From positions 34,074 through 82,592 of the forward strand of contig NPFB01000105.1 of assembly GCA_014084085.1 (NCBI GenBank): a stretch of 48,519 nt of DNA, read 5' to 3'. The notes under the pieces are model-generated. The model had not been told where the DNA came from, did no database searches, and worked only from the letters and a program-made list of their open reading frames with translations. Both the position numbers and the translations under genes were made by a program. Shown piece by piece: positions 19,387 to 29,536 of the stretch (within the stretch, counting starts at the first letter, position 1; every line of letters starts with the position of its first letter). Source of the stretch: Hondaea fermentalgiana. Lineage: Eukaryota > Sar > Bigyra > Thraustochytrida > Thraustochytriidae.

Positions 19387-20277
19387 ATGAGCGCACCCGA
19401 CGTTGGTACTGAGGCGACGCCGCCCGTGGCGCCGATTGGCAAGGACGCCGGATCGACCTCTGCATCCATGAGCGAGTCGTTTCAGAGCGCCAAGACCGCC
19501 GCGTCCAATGCAGTCAAGCAGCCCTCCTCCGGTCTCCTCGATAAACTCCCCGGCTCCCAGAGCGCATTCAAGGAGCAGGTCCTCGAGCTGCAGCGATGGG
19601 ACCAGCCGTTTAACTCTGCCATTGTCGTGGCTGCCGTCACTTTTGTCTTCGTCATGACCTGGGGTGAGGAGGCCTACTCGGCGGTCAACCTTCTCTGCTA
19701 TCTGGTCATGATTCGTCTCGTCGTTATCGCGGCCTGCCACTACGCTCTCGAGGCGACCAAGGGCCCGGAAAAGGTACGCTCGCTGCACAATGCTCTACGT
19801 AGTCTCTGCGACGGTCTTGAAAAGTGGCTGCCAATCCCTGCGCCCAAGCAGGTGTCGAGCATCATTGGTGGCAGCGCCAGCCTTATTGAAGCCAAAATTA
19901 ACGGTGCCTGCAAGTCCCTCGACGAGGCGACCAAGCCGACCTCGAGCGGACGCCACGCTCTCAAGATCGTCTTGGCGCACCTCGTCGTCACCATCATCGT
20001 CTTCAAGATCTTCACCGTGTACACGGTCATGTATCTTGCCTTTATGCATCAGATGATCTGGCCTGCCCTGTACCAGCGTAACCAGGAGAAGATTGACGAG
20101 GTCTCCGATGCCGCCTGGTCCAAGGTCGAGCCCCACGTGGAGCAGGCCAAGGCCAAGGCTCAAGAGGCGTACGCCAAGGCTGAACAAGTCGTCTCCGAGA
20201 AGGTGTCTCAGGTCAAGGAAAAGATGCAGCAAAAGACGGCCAAGACGGATCAACCCGCCACGAACAAGACCGACTAA
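19387..20277 (+). CDS. reticulon-like ER membrane-shaping protein
   Basis: The 296-residue protein has a short hydrophilic N-terminus (1-62) and a reticulon homology domain of two long hydrophobic hairpins (about 77-120 and 192-224) around a 70-residue loop. RWDQPFNSAIVVAAVTFVFV resembles the opening of RHDs, which start with a Trp and a Pro just before the first hairpin. The C-terminus (233-296) is an Ala/Lys/Glu/Gln helix rich in AKAQEAYAKAEQ heptad-like repeats. Reticulons wedge into the ER membrane and stabilise tubules. Start ATG 19387 is preceded by GAAG and gives a sensible short N-terminus. An AATAAA lies about 65 bp after the stop. Confidence 0.83.
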   Translation: MSAPDVGTEATPPVAPIGKDAGSTSASMSESFQSAKTAASNAVKQPSSGLLDKLPGSQSAFKEQVLELQRWDQPFNSAIVVAAVTFVFVMTWGEEAYSAVNLLCYLVMIRLVVIAACHYALEATKGPEKVRSLHNALRSLCDGLEKWLPIPAPKQVSSIIGGSASLIEAKINGACKSLDEATKPTSSGRHALKIVLAHLVVTIIVFKIFTVYTVMYLAFMHQMIWPALYQRNQEKIDEVSDAAWSKVEPHVEQAKAKAQEAYAKAEQVVSEKVSQVKEKMQQKTAKTDQPATNKTD

Positions 20278-20585
20278 GCACATGGCAGGCAACTCTTGCC
20301 TCAAATCGACTGACTCGATTCTGTATCGCGCACCGTGCCATAATAAAATTACATAATACATCTTGCTATTCTCAGTTTGCATCAATTTTTACATTGAAAT
20401 TTCCCTATACTGCCTACTGCGCGTCTATAGATTTAGGAAAAGAGGGTGAAGAAAACAAGCGTCTGCTTTAGCATGTCTCGTTGGCTTTAGAATATTTGGG
20501 CCAGCTGAACAGCCAGCCAGCCAGCCAGTCCCTTTTTCAAAATCAGCTAGCCAGCCAACTCGAACGGGTGAAGAAGCATCTTTAG
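20278..20585. other. convergent 3' spacer, reticulon and VAC14
   Basis: The 308-bp AT-rich gap between two stop codons contains a poly(A) signal candidate and a (CCAG)n run at about 20509-20530. No gene was seen. Confidence 0.7.
20342..20347 (+). terminator. AATAAA polyadenylation signal candidate
   Basis: A canonical AATAAA hexamer lies 65 bp past the reticulon stop codon, in an AT-rich 3' flank. Use as a poly(A) signal is inferred. Confidence 0.5.
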
Positions 20586-23342
20586 CTAGCTAGAAGCTAG
20601 GCCCACGAGCGACTTGGCGTGAATGGCGCGCTCAATTTTAGAAATTACCTGCGATTGAACGGTGATAAAGTGCTCCAAAAGTTGAGCTTCGACCTCGCGC
20701 CGCTGCGCTTCCGGGTCTTCATCGACCTGCTGAGCCTCCGGCTCCGAGCCCGCATCAGGTACCGCGTTGTTGCTGGCGCCTCCTCCTGCTCCGCCTCCGC
20801 CGCCAAGCTTGCCGAAAAACTTTTTCTTTCCTGTGTGAGATGATGAGGAAACCGAAGGAATCGACGATGAAGAGACCGTCTTGGGTGCGCTCACCGTTCC
20901 GGCATCGGCAGCCATTAGCGCCCGCAGCGGATGCGAGCCATTTGAAGCTATCGCTAAATGCATCGCACTCGCATCGTTTAATCGATTGGACAGCGTGCCG
21001 TACGCATTTCCCTGAGGTAAGATCATCAAAAGTCCATACAGGGTTCGCAAAAGCGCGGGGCGAAAGCTACTGCCTGTGTTGACAAGCTCAAGACGCAAAT
21101 TGAGGAACGCTGGAGATTCGATGAGCTGCACAAGCTTGTCAATCTCCATAAGAATTCCTACGGTCACGTGCGTATCGGCGAGACGAGTCACGAGCAAACT
21201 CGATAGGTGGTACGACTGCGCCAGCAAACACAGACTTAGCGTAGCAACGGGGTCGAAACACCACGTCTTGTACAGCGTCACAAAGACATTTGAATCAGCA
21301 CGCGCTTTATCCTCGTCCCCGCAACGATCCTCGCCGCAGCAAATGCGCCACGATCGCTTCAGCCGCGCACGAAATGCACCAAGTTCCGGGCCCGTGAGAA
21401 GAATCAGATTCAGTGTTTGCACCATCAGATGCGCAAAGTCCATGTCGCTCTCCTTGTCGACTTCCTTGGCAAGAATCAGGTATACGGTGCTTGGTTCCAG
21501 CAGCACGCACAATTTCCGAATGACAAAGCTTCCGCGACTGTCAAACAGCCCACGGTCCTCTCGGAACACAGTCACTACCTGACCCACAACTTCGTCCATG
21601 CGACTCGTGTTCCGCGCGATACGCGCAAGCACCTCGAGATCCTGCACCACCAAGTCGTCCGACGGGTCCGAGAGCGCCGTCAGCATCGCCGGTGTCAGCC
21701 TCTCCAAGTGCTCCATCATCTCATTCGGGTACTTGTCCAAAAGCATGAGGATCCATGTGAGGGCGGCCATGCGCGTTGGCAGAGGTACCACCGCCGCTGC
21801 GCTTTCGCCAGACGCGTGCGCGCCAAGCCCCAAGTCCGCGATACTCCCACTTGGCCCAGCTCCTCCGTTGCCAATCCCGGCGCCCATTCCGGCAGCGGGA
21901 GGATTTCCTGCGGTGGCAGGAGGAGAGTCACCTCCGCGACGAGCGGCCGCGGCGGACCCTAATGAGAGCTTCTCCGTCACCACGTTGATGAGCGGCCGCA
22001 AAGTGAATTCATTCGTGCCAGAGCGCACCAATTCGAGAATACTTGTGTGAGCCTTGTCTGCAGCGCTCTTGATGTCAGCCTCGCTATCGCTCAAGCAATT
22101 GAGCAGAACGCCCGCAATGCTTGCGTATGCAGGTGTGAGTTGTTCTTGGAAAATATCAAGGAGCTGTTGGATCCACATGACAGCGGTGAGCCGAGTAAAC
22201 TTTTGCGCCGTCGCGCATTGGTGCGTGAGGATATTCACGATGGCGAGAATAATATCCTTTTCAAAGTTGTCGCGGTCTGCCTGTTGAATTTCCGCCAAGA
22301 AGCGTGTCAAGGCCTTATCGGCCAGCATTCGGATTTCCCGCTTCTGATCGCTAAGCATGTTGAAAATGCCCTCCAAAACCTTGGGCAAGTGGTTGAGAAA
22401 GTCGATATTGGGAATCGAGTCCAGCGCCAGAATCCAGCCAATGAGGAATTGCCGCGTGTACGGATTCGATTTGACAAGGTGCTTTTCCAGTAGCGGGACA
22501 AACGTCGAGACCTGGAAGGTATCACTGTTCTCCGTGACGATTTCCTTCATGAGGCGGTCGAGCAATTGTGCACCGTTTTTCACGTCAACGTCAAGATCGG
22601 TAAAGAGCCGGAAAAGTCCATCAAAGAGCGCATTGAAGTACGCGAGCACGTGCTTGCGAGCCACCTTGGCGACATTGTAAAGAGCCTCGCATGCATAGTA
22701 TCGAACGCGGGCCTCTGGATCGTCAAAGCACTTGAGGATGGGCGGCAATAGATACTGCAGATATTTGGGTGTATTGCTTGGCCCGAGCCCCAGCGCCACG
22801 GCGGCTAGACCAATGAGGCCTCCCTTGCGCTGGCTGCTGTTCATTGAGCACGCATAGTCCATCGTGAGGATGTTGATGAGCGTCACCACGTACTCGGCGC
22901 CATTGGGATCGGCGTTTGGCCCAGACGATTTTTCACGCACAATGCGCTCGATTTCAATCGCACCTGCCTTACGCTTTTCATACGAGCGGTCGCTCAGTCC
23001 TCGCATCACCCCTTGCGACAGCACAACCTTTACAAAGGCTTGCGGCTTGGCGACCTGTGGCTGTTGATGTTGTTGTTGGTGGTGATGTTGCTGCGAAGGC
23101 TGCGTTGCGGCGGCAAGGGCATCTGCATCTTCCTTGGCAGCGACTTCGCTCGACTTTTTCTCCTTGGAGTCGTCTGCCGCCGCTGTCGCTGACGCCGAAG
23201 CTGTCGTTGTTGGCGTCGTCGAGCCTGCTGCGGCGCTTGATGTTGCCGTCGTTGACGCTGACCCTGCCGCCGCCGCTCCAGGCGAGGCCGTCCGGCCCGT
23301 CTCCTGAGCCTGGCGCTCGGCGTCTTGCTGCCCAGCCTCCAT
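20586..23342 (-). CDS. VAC14: VAC14, scaffold of the PIKfyve/Fab1 complex
   Basis: The product is 918 residues from the ATG at 23342 (MEAGQQDAER). Residues 1-105 are a low-complexity Ala/Thr/Gln/His extension. VAC14 homology begins at about 110 with GVMRGLSDRSYEKRKAGAIE and runs on through HEAT-type repeats, including LGPSNTPKYLQYLLPPILKC, RVRYYACEALYNVAKVARKH and YTRQFLIGWILALDSIPNID, all hallmarks of the Fab1-binding part. The C-terminal Fig4-binding domain is clear: LYKTWCFDPVATLSLCLLAQ, EIDKLVQLIESPAFLNLRLE and LYGLLMILPQGNAYGTLSNR. VAC14 holds Fab1/PIKfyve and Fig4 together on endolysosomal membranes to make PI(3,5)P2. It exceeds the human length (about 780) through the N-terminal extension, a Gly/Ala-rich linker near 500 and a basic/acidic C-tail. 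No intron was needed. Confidence 0.96.
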   Translation of the reverse strand: MEAGQQDAERQAQETGRTASPGAAAAGSASTTATSSAAAGSTTPTTTASASATAAADDSKEKKSSEVAAKEDADALAAATQPSQQHHHQQQHQQPQVAKPQAFVKVVLSQGVMRGLSDRSYEKRKAGAIEIERIVREKSSGPNADPNGAEYVVTLINILTMDYACSMNSSQRKGGLIGLAAVALGLGPSNTPKYLQYLLPPILKCFDDPEARVRYYACEALYNVAKVARKHVLAYFNALFDGLFRLFTDLDVDVKNGAQLLDRLMKEIVTENSDTFQVSTFVPLLEKHLVKSNPYTRQFLIGWILALDSIPNIDFLNHLPKVLEGIFNMLSDQKREIRMLADKALTRFLAEIQQADRDNFEKDIILAIVNILTHQCATAQKFTRLTAVMWIQQLLDIFQEQLTPAYASIAGVLLNCLSDSEADIKSAADKAHTSILELVRSGTNEFTLRPLINVVTEKLSLGSAAAARRGGDSPPATAGNPPAAGMGAGIGNGGAGPSGSIADLGLGAHASGESAAAVVPLPTRMAALTWILMLLDKYPNEMMEHLERLTPAMLTALSDPSDDLVVQDLEVLARIARNTSRMDEVVGQVVTVFREDRGLFDSRGSFVIRKLCVLLEPSTVYLILAKEVDKESDMDFAHLMVQTLNLILLTGPELGAFRARLKRSWRICCGEDRCGDEDKARADSNVFVTLYKTWCFDPVATLSLCLLAQSYHLSSLLVTRLADTHVTVGILMEIDKLVQLIESPAFLNLRLELVNTGSSFRPALLRTLYGLLMILPQGNAYGTLSNRLNDASAMHLAIASNGSHPLRALMAADAGTVSAPKTVSSSSIPSVSSSSHTGKKKFFGKLGGGGGAGGGASNNAVPDAGSEPEAQQVDEDPEAQRREVEAQLLEHFITVQSQVISKIERAIHAKSLVGLASS

Positions 23343-25019
23343 CGTGCTACAAGCTCGCGTCCCCTCCGAGCGAGCGCCTCGCTCTGCAAAACACGCGCGC
23401 GCGCGCGCGCAGGCTCTTTCTTTCCTTGCCGGACTGCTGTGATTGTGAATGAACCTCGTATCTTCTTCCCCTGCTGGACCCCGCGCGAACTTGATTAGAA
23501 GCCAGCTGCAGCAGTAGCAAGGAGGAAGCAGCAATCCGACAAGGGCGACCGGCGGGCAAGCGAGCAAAGGATTCCCAGGAATCTCTCAAACACAAATGAC
23601 ACCTCCGGAAAAGGTGCAAGCAAGAGAAGGGCGCCGCAGGGTGCAAGCTGTGGCCACTTTACTTTGATCATTAGATCTGTGACGTCAAAAATAAAGTAAA
23701 AATTGGTTGGCATTTGCAGCAACGAAAAGTCTCTGGAGGCTTTGTCTTGAGGGCTGAGCCAACTGACTGCTCTTGTGGTCAGCAAAATAGTAAACATTCT
23801 CTTTCATCTTGAGAGCTCACGGAATTTGAGCATCTTTTGCCTTGGGTCTTGCTCTCCGCATATGTCGTGAGCAATCCTATACACGGTCATGGAACGCATG
23901 ATGGCTTGAAGTTTTTCACAGAGCCGAAGATGTTGGACACTCTCCTAGGATACAAAAGGGCAAGCTCCACAAGTGCCCTCCTGCGCTCTGCACACTGGTC
24001 TCGCAGACATTCGCGAGACGCCTCACGAGCGAGCGAGACATCCCTCTCTCGCTGTTTATTCTCCGCAGACGCTGAGCAGCCGGGCCGCCCGGACCGATCT
24101 GCTAGCTCCCTGAGTTTGGGCCGAGGCCCCCAAGGTCTCCAAGATCCATAACCTCTCCCAGCTGCTGCTGCAGCAAGCAGCTGCAAGTAATGTTGGCGTG
24201 CGCGCGTATACCGATCATCTGCGTGCAGCCAGCACCCACGTCCCTTCTGTCCATCCAAACCCATCTGCACGAGCAAGCGACACACACTCTTCGAGGAGCG
24301 GGCTTCGTGGTTTCCCTCCTTGGCCGGCCTCCGTGTTTCCTTCCTCCTCCAACAAGTCCAGTCATCTTCTTCGAGCACAAAAGTCTCGAGTCGATCTAAT
24401 CTCGACGCTGCGCCGCCGCGCCGCCGCCGCCGCTTGCAGCCAGCCTCGTCACCCTTCTGCATCCCGGGGCCGGGCAGGGACCGAGGCGAGGTCCGCGAGG
24501 GCGGCCTTCCCGGGGTCTGCCCTGTCGCCTCGCCTGCGCAGCGCGGTCTGTCTCGAAAGAAAGAAAGACGCGCTCCTAGCTAGGATCCATGCTCCTCTCT
24601 GGACCGGCTCGAGCAGGGCCGGTCCGCTTCGACACCTCTGCGGTATGGCGCCGCACGCCCTGCATGTACGCCGCCATCGATCCTTCGCCCGCCCGATCGA
24701 AGCCGCGTATCCATCCTTCGCCCGCCCGCCCACGCCCGCGCGGCACTGCCTGCGCGGCTCGCGGGGGCAGCCGCCGGCGTCCAGGTTTAGAGCGCGCGGC
24801 CGCTGGCCAAGTCGATGCCGTAAGAAAGACATCGTACTTCGAGCTCCCCAAAAGCGCATCTCGCAGCCCAACCGGCGCGAGAAAACCAGCCAGAGCGGAC
24901 GCGCAAATCCAAACGGAGCAGCGCGCGGCGCAGCGCAGCAAAGCGCAGCGCAGCAAAGCGCAGCAAAGCAAAGCGCGATCGCCGGGCGCGGGCGCGGCGC
25001 AGGGCGGAGCGGCGGCGCC
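23343..25019. promoter_or_regulatory. 1.7-kb divergent intergenic region, VAC14 / ion channel
   Basis: The region lies between two start codons facing away from each other. It has a CG dinucleotide run near 23395-23410 next to VAC14 and an AT-richer middle (about 23640-23900). A CAGCTGCTGCTGCAGC cluster is near 24159, and a GC-rich leader before the channel contains CGCAGCAAAG repeats (about 24930-24965). The channel frame stays open upstream to 24198, but the residues are Arg/Ala/Ser-rich and not conserved-looking. No other gene seen. Confidence 0.6.
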
Positions 25020-28004
25020 ATGGCGCGCGGCGCGGGCAATGCCGGCGGCAAGGGCGAGGCCGCGGCGCGCGGCGGCCAGCAGCGCGAGGCTCACGAGCGC
25101 GAGCGCGAGCGCGAGCCGCGCAGGCCGTCTGCGACGAACCTCACGGAGTTCTACGAGCACGGCGGCGAGGCCGGCGCGAGCCGCAGGTCCGACGAGGAGG
25201 CGGAGGACGACGACCTCGAGGCCGGCGCCGCGGCGAGCGGCCAGGAGGAAAACCTGGACAAGGCGCGCTCGTCCGAGCTGAGCGCGGGCGCGAGCAGCGC
25301 GGGCGCCCAGGAGGGCAAACAGAGGAACGACGCGCGCAGCGCGAGGTGGAGAGCCATGTCCGAGGACGACGATGACGACCTCCCCGGCTCGAGACCCTCG
25401 CAGGTGCTGCAGTGGATGTCCACGGTGGACTCGGTCGACGGCGCCGCCAAGCGACACGCGGTGCCCAAATCTCGCGCGAATGGCCAAAGCAAAGCCGCTG
25501 CAGGTCAGCAGCAACAACAGCAGCAACAGCAGCAACAGTCACAGACGCGTAGAGGCTCGAGGCTCCCAGGCCTGAAGCTCGGAGACGGAAAGAAAAGCAG
25601 CTCGAAGACGCAGCAGCAGCAGCAGCAGCAAAAGAAGAATAGCTCGCAAAAGAAATCTCCGCAGCCAAAGCAGTCAGAACAACTGCAGTCAGAACAGCAA
25701 CAACAGCCGGACAAGCAGCCAAGCTCATCGCTGAGCGCCGCAGAAGACGCCCTGCTCCGAAAAGACGAGGACGATGAAGAAGAGGCCGGCTTCAAGGACA
25801 AGGAAATGCAGGAGCGCGACCACGCGACAGACAAACTCAACGACGGAGAAGATCCCATGGAGACAATCCCCGCTGGATCCCATCCTGATGCAAGAGAGCA
25901 TGGAGGGGAGGCCGTACGTCGCCAGCGCCGTGAAAGGGGCCAAGACGAAAATGAAGAGCAAGAAGAGGACCCCGAGCCGCAAGAACAAGCCGAGCGGAAT
26001 CGTCGTGAAATGCCAAAGGCATATAGCACACAATATTTAGATCGAGAAGCCGCCTTGGATGATGACAATGAAACGTCGTTGGCAATTGAAGAGGAGTCCC
26101 CGGTTTACTCCAAGTCAGACGTCATTTCCCCCGGCATGATCAACAGCAGCGAGAACACCCTCCAAGGCTTTGCAATGCCTCAGCTCGACTATCGTGTTGA
26201 CATCGACGACGACAGCCAGTCCACGCTGACAAAGGTCTCAGAGACCTCATCACAGCTTGAAGAGTTTAGGCAGGAAGTCCGCGAACGCTTCGATGGCGTC
26301 GCAGGCCGCGTCATTTTTCCTAACAGCGACTGGATTCTCGCCTGGGATCTCCTCATCCTTCTTCTCATTCTGTTTTGCGTTATCTACGTCCCTTTCCAGA
26401 TCGGCATCTCCGACGGCCAGCTCGTGTACCAACGGGGTTGGGCTTTTCTGGTCTTTACCTTCATCAATATCATCTTCATCATCGACGTGGCCCTCAACTT
26501 TTACCGCGTCTACTTTGATGCCCAGGGTCGTCCCGTGATCAGTCGCAAGCGAATTCAGCTTCATTACCTGCGCGGATGGTTCTTCATCGATGTTTTGGCC
26601 TGTTTGCCGGTTGACATTATTTATCGTTTTGTGGACACCAACATTGGCGGTGGTATCAACGTCATGGCCTTTGTCAACATTCTCCGCATCTTTCGTCTGA
26701 ACAGGGCCTACCGCATCGTCCAGACCAACAGCCGTCTCTTGCACCTGCGCATGCGAATGCAGCAACCTGCTCTTCACCTCATCTTTGTCATGTCCATCTT
26801 TCTCCTCTTTGCTCATTGGGGAGGCTGCATGTACTGCTTCGTGGCGCTCGTCGAAGCAGGAAGCTTCCGCGAACAGGACGTGCTCGATGACTCAAAGCCG
26901 AACTGGCTCCAAACCTACGTCAACAATGGAGGCCTCGTCGACGTTGTCGGTAATGGCATCAATGCCGCCATGGGACGCTATACACTGAGTCTCTATTGGG
27001 CCATCACCACCATCTCCTCGGTTGGATACGGAGATTTGACGCCGCACACGCTTGCTGAGTACTGGTATACAACCGTGTTCATGTTTTTCGCTGGCCTCAT
27101 GTGGTCGTTCTTCCTGGGAGTCGTGATTTCTACCCTTGAAGAAATGCAAGAGCACACCAAGGAGTTTCAGGCACGCATCGGGCAAATCAACCGACTTTCT
27201 CGTTACTTTCAGCGTGTTGAGGACGACGAGGAGCCGCTGCCTTTCGACGATCCTCATCTCGCAACAAATGCGCGCCAATTTTTGCACAAGCAAATGATTG
27301 CATCCAGCGGCAAGTCTGACGGCACTAAGCTCACGGAAATGGCGTCGGTGCTGTCGATGGTGCCGCCACGCCTACGCAATCGTCTCTGCCTCGCTCTCGT
27401 GCGCAAGGATCTCCTCACGGTGAGCTACTTTCGCCACTTTGCCATTGATCTGCACACCATTGGAGGCGTGGCATCGCTCTGTGAAATTCATCAATACGAC
27501 ACGGGTGAGATCATGTACCTGGAGCGAAACGTGGATGCGACCAAGCGTGGCGTCTTTATCGTCCGCGAGGGCGTGCTAGCAATTTGCGAGGCTAATTCGA
27601 TCCGCACACGAAGCATGCGCATCCTTGCGGGCGGAGGAACAATCATGGACGACTACGTGCTCTTTCCCAAGGACGCACCCGAGGTGCCACCGATTGTCAC
27701 CATTGCCTTTTGGACCTTTTCCGAGGTCCTTTTTGTCCCGCGCAAGGCTATCCGCGCGCTTTTTCGTCTCCATCCAGAAGTCTGGCATTCTGTCGGCCGC
27801 TGGCGCGTCATCAACATCCGCCTCGCGCGCTGGGCACGGTCGATTCTCGGGCTGCAGAATCAACAAAGTGCTCCCGGCCGTCTCGTCAACACCTACTCGA
27901 GCGGCGACTTTCGTCGCCAGGTTGAGGATGACTCGGACCGCATTCTTCGCATCAAAAAGGCCAGCACCGGCAATAACAGCTCGCAGCCGCAGCAACAAAG
28001 CTAG
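25020..28004 (+). CDS. voltage-gated, CNBD-containing cation (probably K+) channel
   Basis: The 994-residue protein starts at the ATG at 25020 in a strong context (GCGCCATGG). Residues 1-410 are disordered, with polyGln runs and acidic/basic patches. S1 starts at about 437 (WILAWDLLILLLILF). S4 carries arginines 556, 559, 562 and 565 at every third position, a working voltage sensor. The pore has TTISSVGYGDLTP with a GYGD selectivity filter (669-672), indicating K+ selectivity, followed by S6. A C-linker and a CNBD-like region (about 805-925) follow, but the phosphate-binding cassette is hard to recognise: where Gly-Glu and Arg-Ala would be expected there is GGGTIMDDYVLFP. It therefore resembles KCNH/EAG channels, whose CNBD does not bind nucleotide, more than CNG/HCN channels. 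Located in a plasma or flagellar membrane by inference. Confidence 0.92.
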   Translation: MARGAGNAGGKGEAAARGGQQREAHEREREREPRRPSATNLTEFYEHGGEAGASRRSDEEAEDDDLEAGAAASGQEENLDKARSSELSAGASSAGAQEGKQRNDARSARWRAMSEDDDDDLPGSRPSQVLQWMSTVDSVDGAAKRHAVPKSRANGQSKAAAGQQQQQQQQQQQSQTRRGSRLPGLKLGDGKKSSSKTQQQQQQQKKNSSQKKSPQPKQSEQLQSEQQQQPDKQPSSSLSAAEDALLRKDEDDEEEAGFKDKEMQERDHATDKLNDGEDPMETIPAGSHPDAREHGGEAVRRQRRERGQDENEEQEEDPEPQEQAERNRREMPKAYSTQYLDREAALDDDNETSLAIEEESPVYSKSDVISPGMINSSENTLQGFAMPQLDYRVDIDDDSQSTLTKVSETSSQLEEFRQEVRERFDGVAGRVIFPNSDWILAWDLLILLLILFCVIYVPFQIGISDGQLVYQRGWAFLVFTFINIIFIIDVALNFYRVYFDAQGRPVISRKRIQLHYLRGWFFIDVLACLPVDIIYRFVDTNIGGGINVMAFVNILRIFRLNRAYRIVQTNSRLLHLRMRMQQPALHLIFVMSIFLLFAHWGGCMYCFVALVEAGSFREQDVLDDSKPNWLQTYVNNGGLVDVVGNGINAAMGRYTLSLYWAITTISSVGYGDLTPHTLAEYWYTTVFMFFAGLMWSFFLGVVISTLEEMQEHTKEFQARIGQINRLSRYFQRVEDDEEPLPFDDPHLATNARQFLHKQMIASSGKSDGTKLTEMASVLSMVPPRLRNRLCLALVRKDLLTVSYFRHFAIDLHTIGGVASLCEIHQYDTGEIMYLERNVDATKRGVFIVREGVLAICEANSIRTRSMRILAGGGTIMDDYVLFPKDAPEVPPIVTIAFWTFSEVLFVPRKAIRALFRLHPEVWHSVGRWRVINIRLARWARSILGLQNQQSAPGRLVNTYSSGDFRRQVEDDSDRILRIKKASTGNNSSQPQQQS
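25508..25632 (+). repeat. CAG/CAA runs coding polyGln in the channel N-terminus
   Basis: Two CAG/CAA blocks (about 25508-25538 and 25612-25632) code polyglutamine in the cytoplasmic N-terminal region of the channel. Codons are mixed CAA and CAG. Confidence 0.85.
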
Positions 28005-28402
28005 TGAACCAGAGGCCTCAAACTATAAGATTTCATTATTTGCTATGTCTTTGAACATGATTCGTGCGTACAATGTTTACTGTGAAACTAAATGCCATTC
28101 CGTCTCAAAATGTCACCGGTATGCTTTAAGTGGATCGGGATTTTCAACGCACGGCATTTTAAAAAACAACGTGCCAATGACGCTGATGGCCGCGGGAAAA
28201 TTATAAGTCAAACGTTCTGTCCAGAGCATGAATTGAAATCAAGCATCAACCAATTGCCAAAGGGAGGCTTGAAAAATGATAACGCAAGATTTGAAAACAC
28301 ATGTTCACGTAAGGGAGTTTTCCTCCGGACTGCAAACGAGTCCGCGCGGTTCAACGCGAATACTCCACCATCATGTAGTCATCATTCCTTCATACACACA
28401 TA
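28005..28402. other. convergent 3' spacer, channel and RPQSA protein
   Basis: The 398-bp AT-rich spacer lies between two stop codons. No conserved frame was seen. It should carry both poly(A) sites. Confidence 0.6.
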
Positions 28403-29536
28403 CTACAAAGCATCCGAAGCGTTCGAGCGCAGAACTTCAAGCAATTCTGCTCGATCACTTGCATCCATGCCATTCACAACCGTGAGCGCCGTGGCCAGGG
28501 TAGGTCTGTCTGCCATCTCCAGCACCAAATCGGTAATGAGATGGCGCTGGGTGTTTCCGTCAAGACTGGCAAATTCGAAAGAGATGTTCTCGGCGCGCTC
28601 TGCTGCATCCACAGGTTCATCTTCCGTTCGCCCGTCCCAGTTTGCCGCGCTGGAGCCTTCCCCTTGCACAGCACTTCGCGAGGCCATTGGTCGCGGTCTT
28701 CTCGAGGAGTGCTTGAGTTCCTGCTGCATTTGAGAGATCTGTGCGCGTAGAGTGTTCACTTCCCGGGAGAGCACCTTGCATCGGTCGAAAAATGTCTGAT
28801 ACGCGTCAGTGTCCAGCACATCCGCGCCCGTGACGGGCTCTTGTTCCACGTCTCGTCTGGCAATGTCATAAAACACACTGCGCATGACCTCGTCCACAAG
28901 CTCTGCCATGAGATCCCGTTGCTCATTGGGAAGTGAGTCCGCAAGACGCTCCATGCACGTCAGGGCCATCGCGGTGCGAAGGCGAACAGGTTCGCCAGTC
29001 CACGCGCCGGAAATCACCTTCGCTTGGTCGAACTTGAGACGGCAGAGAAGTGCCACAGAAGCAAATTTGCTAAGGTCCGCCTCGAAGCCGCGGTGCCAAT
29101 TCGAATAAGAGGCTCGCTGTTGTGTGGACGACGGCCGTCTAGGGGCCGATGGCTTCTCTTGCCTATCGCGTGCCAAGGATGGGCCACCTGGCCGCGTAAA
29201 TGACCGGGCACCAGGCAGAGCGCTCTGCGGTCTACGCAAGGATGAACCATTCGTGGTAAAATGTGCAGCACGAGCGCCCGTCATCTCAACTCTTCGTGCG
29301 CTCTGCGGTCGTTGACGTACGCGCGTGTCCGCATCGTGCGATACACGACGCAGCTCGTGCAAGACGTCTCCCTTTTCATCATTGGCAAAATGATGCCGAG
29401 TTCCGCGTTCTCGGTATCTGTATGTCTTGTGGGCGCTGTTCGCCAAGGTTTCTGGCGAAGGAGCTACGATTGGTCTCGTTGACCTTCGCCTCCTGCCGCT
29501 GCGCTCCTTTCCCTGGCGTCCAGCTCGCGCCTCCAT
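28403..29536 (-). CDS. RPQSA-motif protein, possibly ciliary, function unknown
   Basis: The protein has 377 residues from the ATG at 29536 (MEARAGRQGK). I do not recognise a named family. The N-terminal half is basic and disordered, with two copies of an Arg-Pro-Gln-Ser-Ala motif (QRPQSARR and RRPQSALPG). Such motifs recur in microtubule- or cilium-associated proteins, but the link is suggestive only. The C-terminal half is helical: MERLADSLPNEQRDLMAELV, a short coiled coil (VLSREVNTLRAQISQMQQEL) and an acidic helical end. The gene is head-to-head with DNALI1, sharing 578 bp of upstream DNA, which supports a flagellar role by association. Frames upstream of 29536 are not protein-like. Confidence 0.7.
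   Translation of the reverse strand: MEARAGRQGKERSGRRRRSTRPIVAPSPETLANSAHKTYRYRERGTRHHFANDEKGDVLHELRRVSHDADTRVRQRPQSARRVEMTGARAAHFTTNGSSLRRPQSALPGARSFTRPGGPSLARDRQEKPSAPRRPSSTQQRASYSNWHRGFEADLSKFASVALLCRLKFDQAKVISGAWTGEPVRLRTAMALTCMERLADSLPNEQRDLMAELVDEVMRSVFYDIARRDVEQEPVTGADVLDTDAYQTFFDRCKVLSREVNTLRAQISQMQQELKHSSRRPRPMASRSAVQGEGSSAANWDGRTEDEPVDAAERAENISFEFASLDGNTQRHLITDLVLEMADRPTLATALTVVNGMDASDRAELLEVLRSNASDAL

Noticed and set aside
24198..25019. 274-codon upstream extension of the ion channel
   Set aside because: Composition is that of untranslated leader (Arg/Ala/Ser/Gln, repeat-derived), whereas the ATG at 25020 has a strong context.
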